Assembly: GCA_902806595.1 (NCBI GenBank)
Contig: CADCXC010000006.1
Span: 124,001-188,000 of the forward strand
Source: Pyrenopolyporus hunteri
Taxonomy: Eukaryota; Ascomycota; Sordariomycetes; Xylariales; Hypoxylaceae
DNA length: 64,000 nt
Direction of reading: 5' to 3'
The position numbers and the translations under genes were made by a program. Positions 43,833-57,569 of the stretch are shown piece by piece (the stretch's first letter is position 1; each line of letters begins with the position of its first letter). The notes under the pieces were generated by a model that was not told the origin of the DNA, did not search any database, and saw nothing but the letters and a program-made list of their open reading frames with translations.

Positions 43833-46315
43833 TATTCCTGAAACAATGCTTCGTATTTGCAGTAAAGAAGAAAGTTATTATCGGAGGGAAGAAACGATGA
43901 TAGATGGTCGCTAAGTTCGAGGCCTTTTGTATAATACTGGTGGATCTTCGACTCCATGATATGTTCGACTTATTTCGAGGACGGACGTTATTTAAGTATC
44001 TTCGACATAGTCCTTACAGACTCTTCGTGGCGTATGCTCTATTCACGGCCGCCATGGGTTGTTCCGACTGCCGCATCCTATGCTGCGGGTATTAGACACA
44101 TGAGTTCCATAGCAGTGTTCTAGCACAGCCGAGCCCGGGTCATGCAACATCTTGTCAGGATGCTATTTAGCTATATTAATCTAGTACCCAATTCTTGACA
44201 TCAGATCAGGAAGGCTTCTCAGGGAGTTTTTGCATAGTTCTGTGATACGTGTAGGGCTGATAGGACTATAGATCTAAGTGGTGGGATTGGTGGAGGTTGG
44301 ATCGAACAAGAATAACAGGGGCAGGGGATCCTTTTTGAAGGTCGGCCCCCAAAACAGTGACCCGATTGGCGAAGGCAAGCCAAAACCCAAGCGTATTGTA
44401 CTACATTGTATTGTATATATATATATCCATCTAGAACGCCGCCCGTGGCAGGGGGCGGTATTTGCACGATCCCCGGCGCGGCAGATCGTCCTTTAGCCTC
44501 AGGCGTGTGTTACAGCATTCGAAAAGCCATGCGGAACAGGGAGCTTTTGCTTTAAGCGTTTACCCTATTCGGTAATCATGGCGAGGTTCTTTCGGATAAG
44601 CGTCTCTGGTGGATCAGGACTATATGAGATCATTTTGACTAGGGTGTTTTCAGCTGGGACTGATAAAGCCCATTCTAAGAGATGGCAAAGAGTGGGTAGC
44701 AAAGATCCCTCCCAGGCATCAAAATAATAAATAAAATCCGAATCGTCCTCTAGGACTCGGATTTGACCGCTGCGGCACGATATAGTAGACTAGATTAGCA
44801 GACCAGATCCGCCAAGCGGACGTACAAGTATCTCGGTTGATACGAAGTTCGGAGCCCCGTCGAGTTCACGTTCGGAAGTACCGGGTATGGGAATTCTCGA
44901 GTCTGACGAGTCTCAGACATGTCTCAATCAAAAGCCACATGTGGCCGAACGGGTATATGCTTATATCTAGGTGAGCATCGTGGGGTACCGGGGATGGGCG
45001 CAAATTACGGAGAAAAGGGGGCGTGCTATGGAGGCTCGGGCTCGGGCTCGTTCCCATCGATTCATCCTGTCTCGCAGACCTGAGACCGATCCAACCAGTT
45101 ACATTCGGATGGGACGTTGGGGTCGGTGGGATGATCAGGCACCCGAATTACTGGCACCGAGAATAGCCTCAAACTTAACTACGACTGCATCCCATGATTA
45201 TGGCTACCCAGACGTAATAACTAACCGTCAACGTTTAGTCAGCCGGGTCGAACGTAGAAGATAGTTCGTAACATCCAGGTTGGATCCCATACTCCGACCA
45301 ACAGCATTACTCGTCGTCTTACCGCTCCCCGATTCCAACCCCAATTCGCCCATTCTCCAATTAGTAAAATGATATCCAGAGCCCTTGATCGCACCAAACC
45401 TTGGTTTAGGCGACAATATTTCGCCAAAGTTGAAACTGACAAATTGGCACAAACGTCGTTGGCCAAAACCGGTAACTGGTTGAGTACCTAGCAATTGCAG
45501 AGGATTCTTTGATGGGTCCTACACTTTTGGCACGGGGGACGATGAGTTGGATGTATCTTGCCTCGGAAGAGGAAGGGCTGAACGCTCGGCCTGAGTCCGG
45601 TTCTCAACGAAAATACGAATCATAACATTCTCAGTGATATCCTCCACTCAACAACTTACACCACGGAATCCCCTATTGAGCCCGCAAGTAGGTAGATTTG
45701 AATGTCCATCACGCTGGGGACTACCCGGTGGTATTACCTAGGTACCTACCTACCTAGGCATGATACCTACGCACGCACGATCGTCCGTGAATACGTTTTC
45801 TCTTGGTTCAAATTCATCCTATATCACCTATCCAAATGAGATCCAGAGAGGAGTTTGCGAGTTACAAGCTCAATCCCAAGGGCTAAGAGTAAGACAAGCG
45901 CGTTCGTATGTTGGGGGTATCATCTACTTGCGTCTTCAACCTCTTCGTAAACATCATCATCGTCGTGAATTTCAACCGATATCATCACATGAAACCCCGA
46001 GGTTTACCATCGCGGAAGCCTTCCCTCCATCGCTCCAAATAGCCACGCCAATTATATACCGTATGGCCATATTATTCAACACGAGCTAAATTTGACATCC
46101 TGTAGGCCAGAAAATATGGATTTGGGGCGGCGATGGATGTCCTGACGGATCTCGCCCCCTCGGGATTGGTAATACCAGACGTGCCTATCGCAAGCCGAGA
46201 GCCTGAACTTCAGACATCAGCGATCGTACACTCAAACAACATCCTAAATCACGTAGAATGTCGCTCCGTGTTTCCAGAAACCGGGAACGGTATCAAAATC
46301 CTCGTCCTCCGTTGC
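43833..46315. other. 2.5-kb intergenic region without supported genes
   Basis: Several open frames of 60-110 codons occur on both strands, but none shows a domain or a splice-consistent model. Short repeats: GGCTCG triplet at about 45033-45050, GTATTGTATATATATAT at 44407-44425, and TACCTAGG cluster at 45737-45760. Confidence 0.4.
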
Positions 46316-49112
46316 CTATAGGGGGTGGAACCCGGCTTCTTCGAGCTGTTTACCCTCCGGCAGCATCGGGCGCCCTTGCATGGGAAAGGGCCAAAAGAGT
46401 GGATTCTCCAGGCTTTTGGCGGCGTGCGCCACAGGTCCTCGCCCGGCCCCGGGGCCGAAACTAGGGGTTGGGTCTTGTTCTGAGCCTTTCTTAGCCTGAC
46501 CTTCAATAACACCCTCCATTTTCTCTCCTCTATGGGAATGAGTCTGCGGCGAAGACGAAACTTGTCTTCCTTGCGTGCCCCTGGAGCCGCCCGTATCACG
46601 CGCGCCCCATGCGCAGAAGAAGTCTTCCTCGCTGACGTTGGGCGCAAAGAAATTCAGACTGCTTGTCGTTGGTCGGACTGAGTTGTCAACTTCCTCCGAT
46701 ACACCCGTGCCAGGAGGGATATCCACCTCGATGTTCCACTTCTTGGCGAGAAATTGAAGAATATTTAGGGCTTGATGCGCGAAATGATGGCATGGAGCCA
46801 TCTCCGTCAAGTGGGCGATGCCCTGGTTTAGGGCTTCGGCTACTCTTGGATTCAGTTTGGCGGTAATCGTGCTAGAGGGAGAGGTCGCTTCTAACTCATC
46901 CCTATTATCAGAGGATAACCGTCTACGGCTATGCTCCGCATCTGCATCTTCGGGTTTGACCGTTGAAGGGTTCGACATCTCCGTAGGTGAGGTGGATTGT
47001 CCCTTGGAAATCTCAGCACCTACGGCGAGATGCATGATCGAGGATGTAAGTACAAAGTACGGTACGAATGATGGCGTGCGGCGTAGGGTATACAATTGTG
47101 AGTATGAACGAAGCAGGCCTTGGATAGCATCTGCTGCTTGAGTGCAGACGTCGCGAGGAAGTATACTGGAACCGATGATTCGTAACTTAATGAGAGGTCG
47201 GAAAAGGAGCAGGATGGCGAAGTGATAATACATGCTGGTGGAAAATGAGTTGAGCTTAGTTATCTAACGATAGTATCTGGGACAGTATTACTCACTGGGC
47301 GAAAAGGACGGCAGGCGTGAAGTTATGCCCTAACCGTAACACCTCGGGGATCCTATCGTACCAATTCAAGTATTGGGTGTAGATGCTAAGTAGGTCTCTG
47401 CTTGTGACGGGTTTGCCGGGTGAGTGCAGGACGTAGAGCGACTCGTGCACAAGTTCGCTGAGTTCGCAAAAGCATTTGTAGACCGATCGCACATTGGATG
47501 GCTGCTCGCAAGATCGCTGCAGGGGAGCACCTATGCGACCAGTTAGATCACGCCCGATACTCGCTACGGCCGGAGAAGGTTCGGTAAAGGCACCCGACTT
47601 ACCATCATCGGTGTAAGGAACCCATAGAGAAGCTTCTATATCATCGATGATGGCGGGTTTCGGCGGCAAGTGTGGAAAACAAGAGCATTGCGGTAGAGAG
47701 CCAGTTGCTAGGGACCATGCACTTTGAATACGTCAGCCGAAGCAAGCAACTGAATGTAACCGATGGCGCGCTTACTGATCCAAGGCAAAGGCGCCCCAGA
47801 ATGTTGCGGCCTGAACTGCTATCTCATCCTCGTCGCCATCGTTCTGCAGGCGGTGTAGTCCCATTTCGATGGCCAGTCGTATGCTCTGTCCCGCGTAATA
47901 CCAGGACTCCGAATCTCTCCCGCAACTCGCTTCTCGGATGGACATTATCCCTAAGGCTTGTATGGTGGTTAGATTATGATGGTTATGTTCTCGGTAAAAA
48001 AGCCTCAGGGCTTCTTTGAAAAAGTGATCGCCCGCGGTGCGCGAGTCGTTCGGATTCGCTCGCGTATTCGGTTGCGTCGAGAAGCGACAGCCGAGGGCTA
48101 GCAACGCGTTTACCAGTATCGCAGAGCAGTATCGATCCCGCCCGCTGATGAAGTCTTTCATGAAATGCTCTTTGCTCAGAGACGCAAACGTCGGGTATTC
48201 CCAGCAGAAATAGAGCGCCAGGAGATGCGATACCAAACCACTATCCGCCGTCACCGTCGTCCAGGTCCCAGGCGGGACTTTTACTTCGGGAGAATCTAAC
48301 GGCGCCAGTATTTGGTCGACTCCCCGGTATCGAGGGCCTTCCGCTGCCGAAGTCTGATCCTGTAGCCACATACCAACACGCGAGCGCGGGGGGGCCTCGG
48401 ACGTCCACTGCATGATATCAGGGTGAGAGTCGCTCCGGGTCGACACGGTCTGGCTATGCGACGAGAAGTTCCAAGGGCTATTAGGATCGAATTCTTGATT
48501 TATATTGTGCGGCTGGCCTGTCGCGGGGCTCATTCCGATGGTGCTATAGCCACCCGCGCCGGCAAGCGTGCCGCCATAGGTCGAAAGAGGAGGTAGCGTG
48601 ACTCCGCTTCTAGGTTCGCCCGGCCGCGCGAAGGCGGGAAGGCCACCCCCGGAAGAATGTAAAGTGGTATTGCTACTTAGCCATTCCGATATCCCTTCGA
48701 CGGTCTGCCCCTGTCGTAGCCTCTGCAGGACCTCCTCAACTAGGTCGGGGCGGACGAGAGCGGAGAAGACCGAGTCGCTTTGGCGTTGCTGACGTCGCAA
48801 AGCCTCGATCTCGTTTCGGAGGTTTTCCTTGGACTGTCGCACAGGGATCTCGTATACACATTCAACTTCCTTTTGCGCTTTGCACCGGCCGCAAGGCTTC
48901 TGGCCATCGCATTTGGCGCGCTTCTTCCGGCATTCCGTGCACGCGTTGGGCGTGATGATGCCGAGACCCCTCCTCCGCTTAGATAGCTGCGGGTTTGGGG
49001 TACCAGCGGCTCCCGAGGTGCCAGAGGGAGCGGAAGACTCATTTTTCGGAGTGGGCTTGGACGACGAGGATGTCTGGCCGGTAGAAGGGCCGCTGCCCGG
49101 ATCCCCCTCCAT
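46316..49112 (-). CDS. Large Zn2Cys6 transcription factor, 3 exons, ~893 aa
   Basis: Exons 47776-49112, 47296-47721, 46316-47234. The cluster is ACTECRKKRAKC-x5-CGRC-x7-C at about residues 57-85, followed by a helix EIEALRRQQRQSD that may dimerise. The fungal-specific regulatory domain covers the middle: LLALYFCWEYPTFASLSKEHF, YCSAILVNALLALGCRF, GIMSIREASCGRDSESWYYAGQSIRLAIEMGLH, then FALDHAWSLATGSLPQ across intron 1 and PKPAIIDDIEASLWVPYTDDG. The third exon has MYYHFAILLLFRPLIKL and a long Ser/Pro-rich tail. Its architecture is like NirA/NIT4-type nitrogen regulators, but I cannot assign a target. Convergence of motifs and phase supports the model. Confidence 0.85.
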
Positions 49113-52100
49113 TGTAGCGGTTCGAGACTAGCAGGCGAGCATGCTCAGGGCAGAAGGCTGAGCCCATGCGCAGAGATATGCCTCCCGCCAGCCAAGCAAC
49201 GACAACGAAGAGCTCAGAGACGCGCCGCTCGATGCGCCTTTCCCCCAGAAGAAGGCGTGTCAGGGTAGAGAGGGTTCAGGATGAGGGATAGGCCGCGGGA
49301 GTGTGGACCGGAAAGCTTCTGCCACAAGAATCCAGAAAGGAAGCGAAACGCGCGCGGGGCAGCTCGACCTAGGTAAGGAGGTGGGTGGATAGCTGTCGTA
49401 TCCTGCCGATTGAACTAGGGAGGGCAAACGAAGTCAATCGTGGACTATACTATAGGAGCTCATACCGAAATGGCAGAAGGACGGCACATGAAATAGGTAG
49501 CCATCAGACATGTGGCGCGGGATCGTGGTATGAATGTGGTATGAATGTGGTATGAATATGGTATGTAGAAGAATGAGAAGAGCAACGTTCTAAAATGGAG
49601 CTAATGAAGGTTTGGGGTTTCAAGGATGACAGCTTTCGCGCTAAGTTTTCGTCCGCATAGCACCTGCCCAGCTTCGCCCTTCGTCCTCTGCCAGGCAGTA
49701 TATAGGTGGAATATTACCTAGGTAGGTACGTACGGTATACAGTGCAGGTACATCCTAGATCCTGACATCTGCTGTGCGACGGATGGGAAAGCCCTAGACA
49801 AGTTTTCTGCAGCGCGACACGGAGATAGATACCTAGGCCAGACGGAGTTCTGCGTACCTACCTTCTAGCGTTCGTCGTAGTCGCTTTTCGTAAGCCGTGC
49901 CTGTTACATGTAGGTACCTACGCAGAGGGATGGAATTCGTGGGCAGTGATTCGGTGGAACGATAAGCGGGTAGCAGGAACATGCTATACATGGAGGAAAG
50001 GCAAGAAAGCAAAAAGAAGAAAAGGGATTTTGAGATTCCCATTCGACCAACATACCCAATACATACCTAGGTAGGTAGGTAGGTAGGTAGGTAGGTATGT
50101 ATGTATACCCTTACTAGTACAGTACCTAGTAGGAGCTGTCCACACAACAGGAGGGGGGTTCAAGGTACCAACCCACATACGTAATGCGGGAAGCCCGCGC
50201 CAATATACATGTAGGTATGTACATACCAATTGTATGGAGCACATACGATATCGTGCGCGCTGGCATACGTACGATACAGCACCTAGCCCCTGATGAGTAG
50301 GTACATTAGGTAGGTACTTATAGCATGGTATGTGGTATAGAGGGAAGGGGAAAAGTGGATGGGTTGATGGAGATTAGGTAGCTGAGCAAATCCTAAGTTC
50401 GTTACCTACGTACCTACCTACCTAGGTATTAGTAAAAAGAGCTATAGAATTCGTACTGCTAAGTACTTTCAGCCGCTCAGCAAAGCTTGAGCTACACCTA
50501 TTACGCGCGAAAGGTACCTGGTAGGTAGCCACCGATACGAGTCAGGGACTTCCTGTATACTGGTAGGGACAGTACCCACGATTAGATAAGTGGGAACCTT
50601 CGCCGAATGCTTTCTAACCGTTTAAGTCACTCCAAACTATAGTTAGAAGCCCGAAGAGGTTTAGCACAGCAATTTGAGTGGAACTCTGGGAACAAATGCT
50701 CCTCTTCAAATTCCATCAAATGGTAAGCGGAATTACCTATTTATGTACTAGCAGAGCGTTTTCGAATAGGCACATATGCACATGTATAGGCACCTATATA
50801 TGTACGCACCTAGGTAGGTATGGATGAAGAATGCAAGAATTAAGAGTTATAGATGGAAGTTACTTACTAACCTATGTAGGTATCTATTAGAGAACCAAAA
50901 TCAAAACTAGGCGCGTGTACCTAATATACCCCTTAAGCAAGGAAGTACCCAAAGCTGATAGTGAAGTATCTTCTTGGTACATCCATTCATACCATCAGTG
51001 GCGCCTTTTTCGCGTTCTACTTCTCGAGAAGTTGATACTTTTAACCCTCCTACGTGGGAGCCCGACTTAATTCATAACTGCGTCATAGTGTCATCGCACA
51101 TCCGTCTAATGCTCAGATCCTAAGGCCGAGATTGGGGGTTCTAACCAATCGTTGGCCAATCTAGTTTGGTACGACTTACAAGGGGATCGAGATGAACCAA
51201 TCATAATCTGCCTGTCTATCCATTCGCATGGACCCGAGACCGTATGCACATAAATATATACTACGGAATTCGAAACTAGAGGGAATCAAGATTCAACTAA
51301 TAAGTAGTAGCTACAGGTATACAGAATACGGATGGTGCACATGACGTCCGCTAAGGTCAAAAGTAATCCATTACATCTAGCAACAAGAGGAGCCATTAGC
51401 CAATCCTTCAGGGGGGGATGCTTCTCGGGATGGGCTCCGAATCTCTTTTCAACATTTCCTATTAAAAAGCAAACGGGCAACGGGCAACGATTAAGCATTG
51501 CTACGAGACACCTCATATATTACGTGTATTAACGGGGGTGCTTGGTAATAAGTTTACATAAATCGCTGGCTCTTTTGTCGTAATTGCTAAAGCTGAGTGT
51601 TTAATTACGGTGATATCTCTACCGGCTATAAACTAGTCCTCAATTACCAATGGTTTCCTTAATGAATACGCAGCGCAATGGAAAGCATGATGTTGTAAAG
51701 CCCGTGTTGGTATGCGAATGGAGAAAATGGCCGAAGTAGGGCAAATAGTGATTATCATACGTTTATGACGGAAGGGAACATTAAGTTTGGTCCCGTCATG
51801 ACACTCATAAACACGTCTATCAAAAAGTGCGTCTACAAGAGGTACATACCTAGGTAGGTAGGTAGGCTTGCTCGGTTTCCTACTACTATAACCGTTGCTA
51901 GCAGACTCGAAGGGGGGATCCTTGAGTCGAGATTCGGGGGATCCCACTCAACCCCTACATGCCTACATTAATGGACAGCAATGCCGTGCAACTGCCGGTT
52001 CTACAGTTAAACTTACCGACTATGAAAGCATATAAGTCAATAAATTAGATAAAAGTATTACTAGGTACCTAGGTAGAGAATCGATAAATAGCCATTCTTA

Positions 52101-53536
52101 TGGATTTTGGTCTGTTTCTTAGATTTCCCTTAACATATTATTGGAAAGCACTATCACGATAATGGTCCATTTCCTAGAATGGTGCAATGCCTGATATCCC
52201 CTTGGGGCGAGTGGCTACGTGCCTGGGTACCTACCTAGGTTGCTCGTTCCGTTGCCGTTCGTGCTACTAGTATAGATAGGTATAAGTACCGTCTCTTTCT
52301 TCTCAATTCTACTTACCTCGATCAAATGCTAACTAATAAAATGAAAGAATAAAGAAAGGTAAAAACTAAAACAAATTAACCAAACCACTTTTTCCTTATT
52401 CTATTCCCCTGTAAGTGATATTATTAGGATTTGGCTCTTGAAGTTGTCCGACACTTTTCTCTCCGTTACAGATGCGTATACGCGGGTCGTGCGGAATCCA
52501 GGGGGCTCAATGATGCCGAGTAGAGCATTCGATTCTCCTTAAGAGGAGACAAGCCCTTCAACCTACCTAGTAAGATTACCCCATAGGATGGCCACTTGTC
52601 CATAGGTATGTTATAAAATTACCTACCTAGGTACCTAACTTGCCGCGTACCGAGCAAGTACCATCTAACCCTCCCCCCCTTTTACTAGTTACTCCTAATG
52701 GGCCTCCAGGGATTCATACCTCTTAAGGATAATATCTTGGAGATAGGCGTCCTCCTTGATCCGTTGTTAACTCGTACGCCTACCTCCATTCATCTATCTT
52801 GTATGTAGACATAACAGATGCTGGTTCCCGACCAACACTTTGGGATCCCTTCTGCTCGACTATCTACTGAAATCTTACAAGTAGACCCCTACCTGGGTAT
52901 CGTCCCCGTTCAACTCGAGCGTGGATGCTTTAAGGTAAGTGCCCAGCCTACCTAAGTATCTATGGCACGGCATGTCGCTTTCGCTTAATGCCCCGGGGGA
53001 GAAACGGTTTTCTTTCTGGGGTGTCAGCGGCCCCGGCTGCTGGGTACCTACCTACCTACCATTGGCGTCCATGATCGACTGACCGATCCCTACTCATCAT
53101 AAAAGCACTTCCGGGGTAGGTGAGTCTCGAGTATTATCTAACTACCTATTTATACTACGGTTCCAATCGAGATGGGTACATTATTCAAAGGTCGGACTTC
53201 CACTCGCTCCTTTGGGTATACTGCCAAAAGTCGAGTATAGACGCCATGACAGGAAGGTCTCGACTCGGATAGCGTTACTCGCATCAACAGTCCTCCACAA
53301 AATGTGTTTGATGGAATATGTAACAGTCACCCAAGACGTGTTATTGGACGACCAGCCTTTGGATACCGCTCTAACGCCTATATATCCATTTATTGCGCAG
53401 GCTGATCTCATCTGTCTCACACAAACTCCTACCTTGGCTGTTCGATCCGGAACTGCCTGCAAGTATTCCCATAAACCTTGAATTAATATTGCTTGACTCC
53501 TCCAATGCTATTATACACCTCAGTCGCCATTTAGCC
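49113..53536. other. 4.4-kb intergenic region upstream of the large regulator
   Basis: No gene seen on either strand. It contains three 11-bp GTGGTATGAAT units (49525-49557), TACCTAGG clusters (49717-49730, 50064-50104, 50404-50430, 51848-51870, 52616-52640, 53043-53062), and AT-rich stretches. Probably a long regulatory region plus decayed sequence. Confidence 0.5.
49525..49557 (+). repeat. Three tandem copies of GTGGTATGAAT
   Basis: Perfect 11-bp tandem repeat with a fourth degenerate copy (ATGGTATG) following. It lies about 410 bases upstream of the regulator ATG. Confidence 0.8.
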
Positions 53537-55165
53537 TCAGTACCGCTTAGTGGGACTTCTACTCTTAGTAGGGCTTCTACCTCGCTCGCCTTTAGACGGA
53601 CTTCGCCGTGAAACAGGTGTTTCGGGAGGCGGGAGGGCGTGGAATCTTGGCGCCTCGTCTGTCTCGGGAGTGTCTGCGTTAGTAAATAGGTGTCGACTAT
53701 TCGAACGTCGTGGAGTCTGAGGCTGTATTGCTTGCCAGTAGACTTGCTGCGACGGGGCCCTTAAGAGCGGATCGCTCGCGCGATGAGACTGGAAGGGAGC
53801 TGGAGGATGGGGTTGGGGAAGGTCCGTGAAAGCGTTCGCACTCCTATAGAGCGACCTGCCGCTAAAGATGAATATGGTAAACAAAAGAATAAATATAGCC
53901 TGGTCTAGGATTAGCAAGCTCTGACCATCGTCTGCGCGAGTTGCATAGATTATACTCACGATGGTCTTGTAGGACATGGTCTCGACGATCTCATTGAGGA
54001 TTTTGGCCATCTCCTTCGCACTGCTCGATATCTGCTTGACGTTGTCCGGGTTTTGGTTCATGCAATTATACCACTTGTCGCACATTTCGTACATTGCCGG
54101 CAACCGTTTTTCTATTGGGGAGCATTTATTCTCACGATAGTCGCTTGCGCATTTCTCGATCTCAGCCAGTATATCAGCTCTCAAGGCTTGCCTCTCGGTA
54201 GAGAAATCTTGGCGTAGGCCGTCAATAATGGCCCAACCGACCCAGCACGCAGCCGATACGCAGAAGAGGTTGAATGCGAAGGTCAACCAGTAGCCTAGGA
54301 TGCTCGGGGCGTACGGGTGCCGCTGGACGGTAGCGAGGAAAGTCCCAAACCAACCATCCTTGTTGCTGCTCTTCTGGTCCTTCCGAGCTTTTCCTGGCTG
54401 GAACGTGCTCTCGTCGGACTCATAATCAGACTCGTCGCATTCGTCCTGCTGGAGATAAGGTAGGCGGTAGCCACTGACATCCCTATCGGCATTGTAGCGC
54501 TTTCTCTTGCGCACCTTATCCCGCGAGGCAAATATGGTCTTCGCGATCTCGCCCCTACCGGACGCCTTCTTGGATAGCAATGCTTTGTTCTTGTTAATGG
54601 TGGCGGGCGTTATGGTCATATGCGCTAGATCGTATGAGCGGTCATTCTCAGGAGTGTCGAGAAGGTCGGAGGCGTCGGTAGCGGCTGGACTGGATTCGGC
54701 TGGTGAGAATTCGGACAGCGCATCGGTATCGAAGGGTTTTCTCGGGGTGGTAAAGGCGGGATTCCGGAATGGCGGCGCCGTCGTTGTCCTATGGAGAGCA
54801 GAGGTAGAAAATATTGAGGGAGTAGGCTTTGTAGGTGAGGGTTTCTGGGGCGAAGGGCTGCTTTGCGTGCGTTGGAAGGAGTTGTGGCCGAAGGTAAAGG
54901 TGTTGTTCTTGGTGTTGGCACTTGGTGTTCCAAAGGCGCCTAAAAATGCAGAAGTTAGCTCCTTCACGCACGTAGTGGTAGCTGTCTTGTAGCTGTCCGT
55001 AGCTGACCGTGCCTGAGGTTAAAGATGTTGTAGATTTAGAAGATGGAAAGGCATACTTTTGGCCTGTATTTGTCTTGCCGACTGCACAAACGGGCTTGAT
55101 GGATCTACGGGTCCATGATTCTGGTATTCCCAGTCCATGGGAGATTCGTATGTTCGACGGTCCAT
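53537..55165 (-). CDS. BRL1: Brl1/Brr6 nuclear-envelope protein, 2 exons, ~503 aa
   Basis: Integral nuclear-envelope protein needed for nuclear pore assembly and membrane lipid homeostasis. Exon 1 is 55057-55165 (MDRRTYESPMDWEYQNHGP, donor GTATGC); exon 2 is 53537-54939 (branch GAGCTAAC, acceptor TTTTTAG). The conserved domain has TM1 (YWLTFAFNLFCVSAACWVGWAI), a perinuclear loop with four cysteines (EKCASDYRENKCSP and YEMCDKWYNCM) that form the family disulfides, an amphipathic helix (QISSSAKEMAKILNEIVETMS) and TM2 (LLILDQAIFILLFTIFIFSG). The N-terminus is Ser/Pro-rich; the C-terminal tail is basic with SPSKGERGRSPTK repeats. Confidence 0.92.
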
Positions 55166-56173
55166 CGGCCAAAACAGAACAATTATCCACCAACAAATAT
55201 CAAAAATAGATTAAGATAAAGGCGTTGTGTTTCCAACTGGAGAACCAATCAATGGAAGGTGGAGATGCGAAGAGAAACTGAAGGGCGAGAGAGGTTCGGC
55301 GGAGACCCTTTAGCTAGATGCGTCGCTTGTAGCTTTCCTTGATTGTCCTTTTCGTTCATGTAAAGGGTTTGGCAAGTTGAGAATCAGTAGTTCCTGTTGG
55401 CAACGGTCAGCGACAACAGTAAACAAAAAAAAGTAAAATAAAGTTAATGCATGATGCAGGTGTCGGGTGTTTCTCTTCCTTTTGATGGGGCAATTAGGTA
55501 ATCTATGTAGGTACCTATCTAACCACATCAATAGGTACCTAGGTACGTACCCAATACAGTACGTGCCCGGCACGGGTATATAGGTACATATGCCTACCTA
55601 GGTATCTACCTAGGTAGGTACCTAGGATATGACGGGCAAATACACCAGCTGTCGAGCTGGATTGGTGAAGAGGTACATGTATCGTAGTCCCCTGTATCCT
55701 GCCGCGTCGTGCAAGTGTTTGTTGTACATAGGTACCTACCTATCTGCCTACATGCAGGTGGCCCCTACCTAAGCAACCCTTCGCCTGCTGCTTCCAATTA
55801 ACTCTGGATTAACGTTTATCAACTCTACCTACATAGAAATATTTTGTCGATTCTTCGATTCTTTTGACTCTTAATCTCTTTCTACCCAATTCACTTCATC
55901 AACCCTTAACCTGACGCCCTCAAAGCAGAGGTTTTATAGGTTCTTTCCTTCCTCGCTGTCTTTATCCACATCAATTTTCCGCAAATTCAGTCTGAATAAT
56001 TCTATTGATTCCAAGCATTTCCCTTGCCTGCCACAGCCTTTCTACGGACAACTGGGCTTGGAATAGGGTCCGTCGGAAAAGATCATTACGATTTTCGCAA
56101 ACCTTCGCGGCCATTCCAATACCCTCGTCTGTAGTCGACGTCTCTGCTATTTCTCCGCCTCTTCTAGGCCGAA
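55166..56173. other. Divergent promoter, BRL1 / IWS1
   Basis: TACCTAGG clusters at 55505-55545 and 55590-55628 and at 55730-55750; a CT-rich stretch before the IWS1 start. No gene. Confidence 0.5.
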
Positions 56174-57569
56174 ATGTCAGACAGAGAATCGGCCGTGGGC
56201 TCGCCTGCCAGGAGTCTTCACGAAGAAGGGCGTGACCAGTCTCACGAAGAACTGGGCGACTACGATGCCGCTCGCGCCGGCGATTCCGATAAAGACTCGG
56301 ATGCGCTCTCCGAGATTGACGAGGATCAATTCGATGATTACGACCCCACTACCGCCCGCATCGATGAGAAACGCCCCGAACCCCAGGTCATCGACGAGGA
56401 TGCCGCGCGCACCCTGAAGGCCGGAAAACGAAAGGGAACAGCCACGAAGAAGCCTAAAGAGGGACGGCGCGCGAAGAAAAGGTCACGGGATGATGATAAC
56501 GACGGGGCTGACGGCGAGATTCTACATACTAAGCGCGTCCGTAAGGTACCTGGAGCAGATGCTGCGGAGCCGCAGTCCGAACCTGAGAACGAAGAAAACC
56601 TGACACCCGAGGAACGACGGCGCCGGGCGATCGAGCGCGCGGCTAGAAACCAATCGAAACCTAAGGGTAGCAGGCGAAAGAAGAAGGACGATGTGGTATG
56701 TATTGCTGACCGGATACATATTTGGCGTGTCGTATTCTCTAATACTCGCGATTCTAGGACCTGGAAGATGAGTTGGACGAGCGAATCGCAGACCTCAAGG
56801 TCCGCATGGAGAATGCCTGCCAAGCGGATAACCAGGCACGAGAAGCAAGCCAACCGGCTCTTCACAAGTTGAAGCTCCTCCCCGAAGTGATGGCGCTGCT
56901 TAACCGCAATACCAATCAAGCGGCGGTTGTCGATCCTGATACCAACTTCCTACAGCACGTGAAGTTCTTCCTTGAACCGCTCAACGATGGCTCGCTCCCT
57001 GCGTATAACATTCAACGCGATGTTTTCCAGGCCCTGATGCGACTCCCTATAGAGAAGGAGACTCTACGATCGAGTGGCATTGGTAAAGTGGTCTTGTTCT
57101 ACACCAAGAGCAAAAAGCCTGAGGCAAACGTCAAGCGCATGGCCGAGCGCCTACTAGGCGAATGGAGCAGACCTATCCTCAAGCGCACCGATGACTACAG
57201 GAAGCGTCATATCGAGACGAGAGACTTTGATTACCAGTATGTTTGATATTTCGCTTATATTCTTGGCGTATCTCTTGCTAATCCGCTATAAAAAGGGCAG
57301 CGAAGCTTAAACAAGTAGCTGCGAGCAGCCAGCTCACGCTTAATCAGCGTCATACCGCTCAGAGTCTCGCGGATGAGGAGCGTGCGCGCGTGCTGGCTCC
57401 CGCGAAGGACGTAAGCCGCGCACGGGTTATGGGCCTGCCCTCCACGTACACGATCGCACCGCGCAGCACCTTCGATCCTACTGTTCGCTCTACGGAGTAT
57501 CGGCCCATTGGCGCCAGCGGAATCGAAGCGTTCCGCAAGATGACCCAGAAGGGGAAGAAGAAGGGCTAA
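56174..57569 (+). CDS. IWS1: Transcription elongation factor Iws1/Spn1, 3 exons, 424 aa
   Basis: Nuclear factor that binds Spt6 and RNA polymerase II during elongation. Exons 56174-56695, 56758-57236, 57296-57569. The N-terminal 170 residues are acidic/basic and disordered (DALSEIDEDQFDDYDP, RRAKKRSRDDD). The conserved TFIIS N-terminal-like domain follows: LLPEVMALLNRN, FLEPLNDGSLPAYNIQRDVFQAL, LPIEKETLRSSGIGKVVLFYTKS, MAERLLGEWSRPI. The last junction was placed at AAAAG/GGCAGCG to give FDYQAAKLKQVAA. The C-terminus RPIGASGIEAFRKMTQKGKKK is typical. Confidence 0.94.

Noticed and set aside
45228..45494. Minus frame containing LESGSGKTT, like a P-loop
   Set aside because: Isolated motif in a short frame with no further NTPase features or splice partners.
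46316..49112. Assignment of the large regulator to XlnR
   Set aside because: The cluster sequence CTECRKKRAKC and flanks do not match XlnR, and no XlnR-specific C-terminus is seen.
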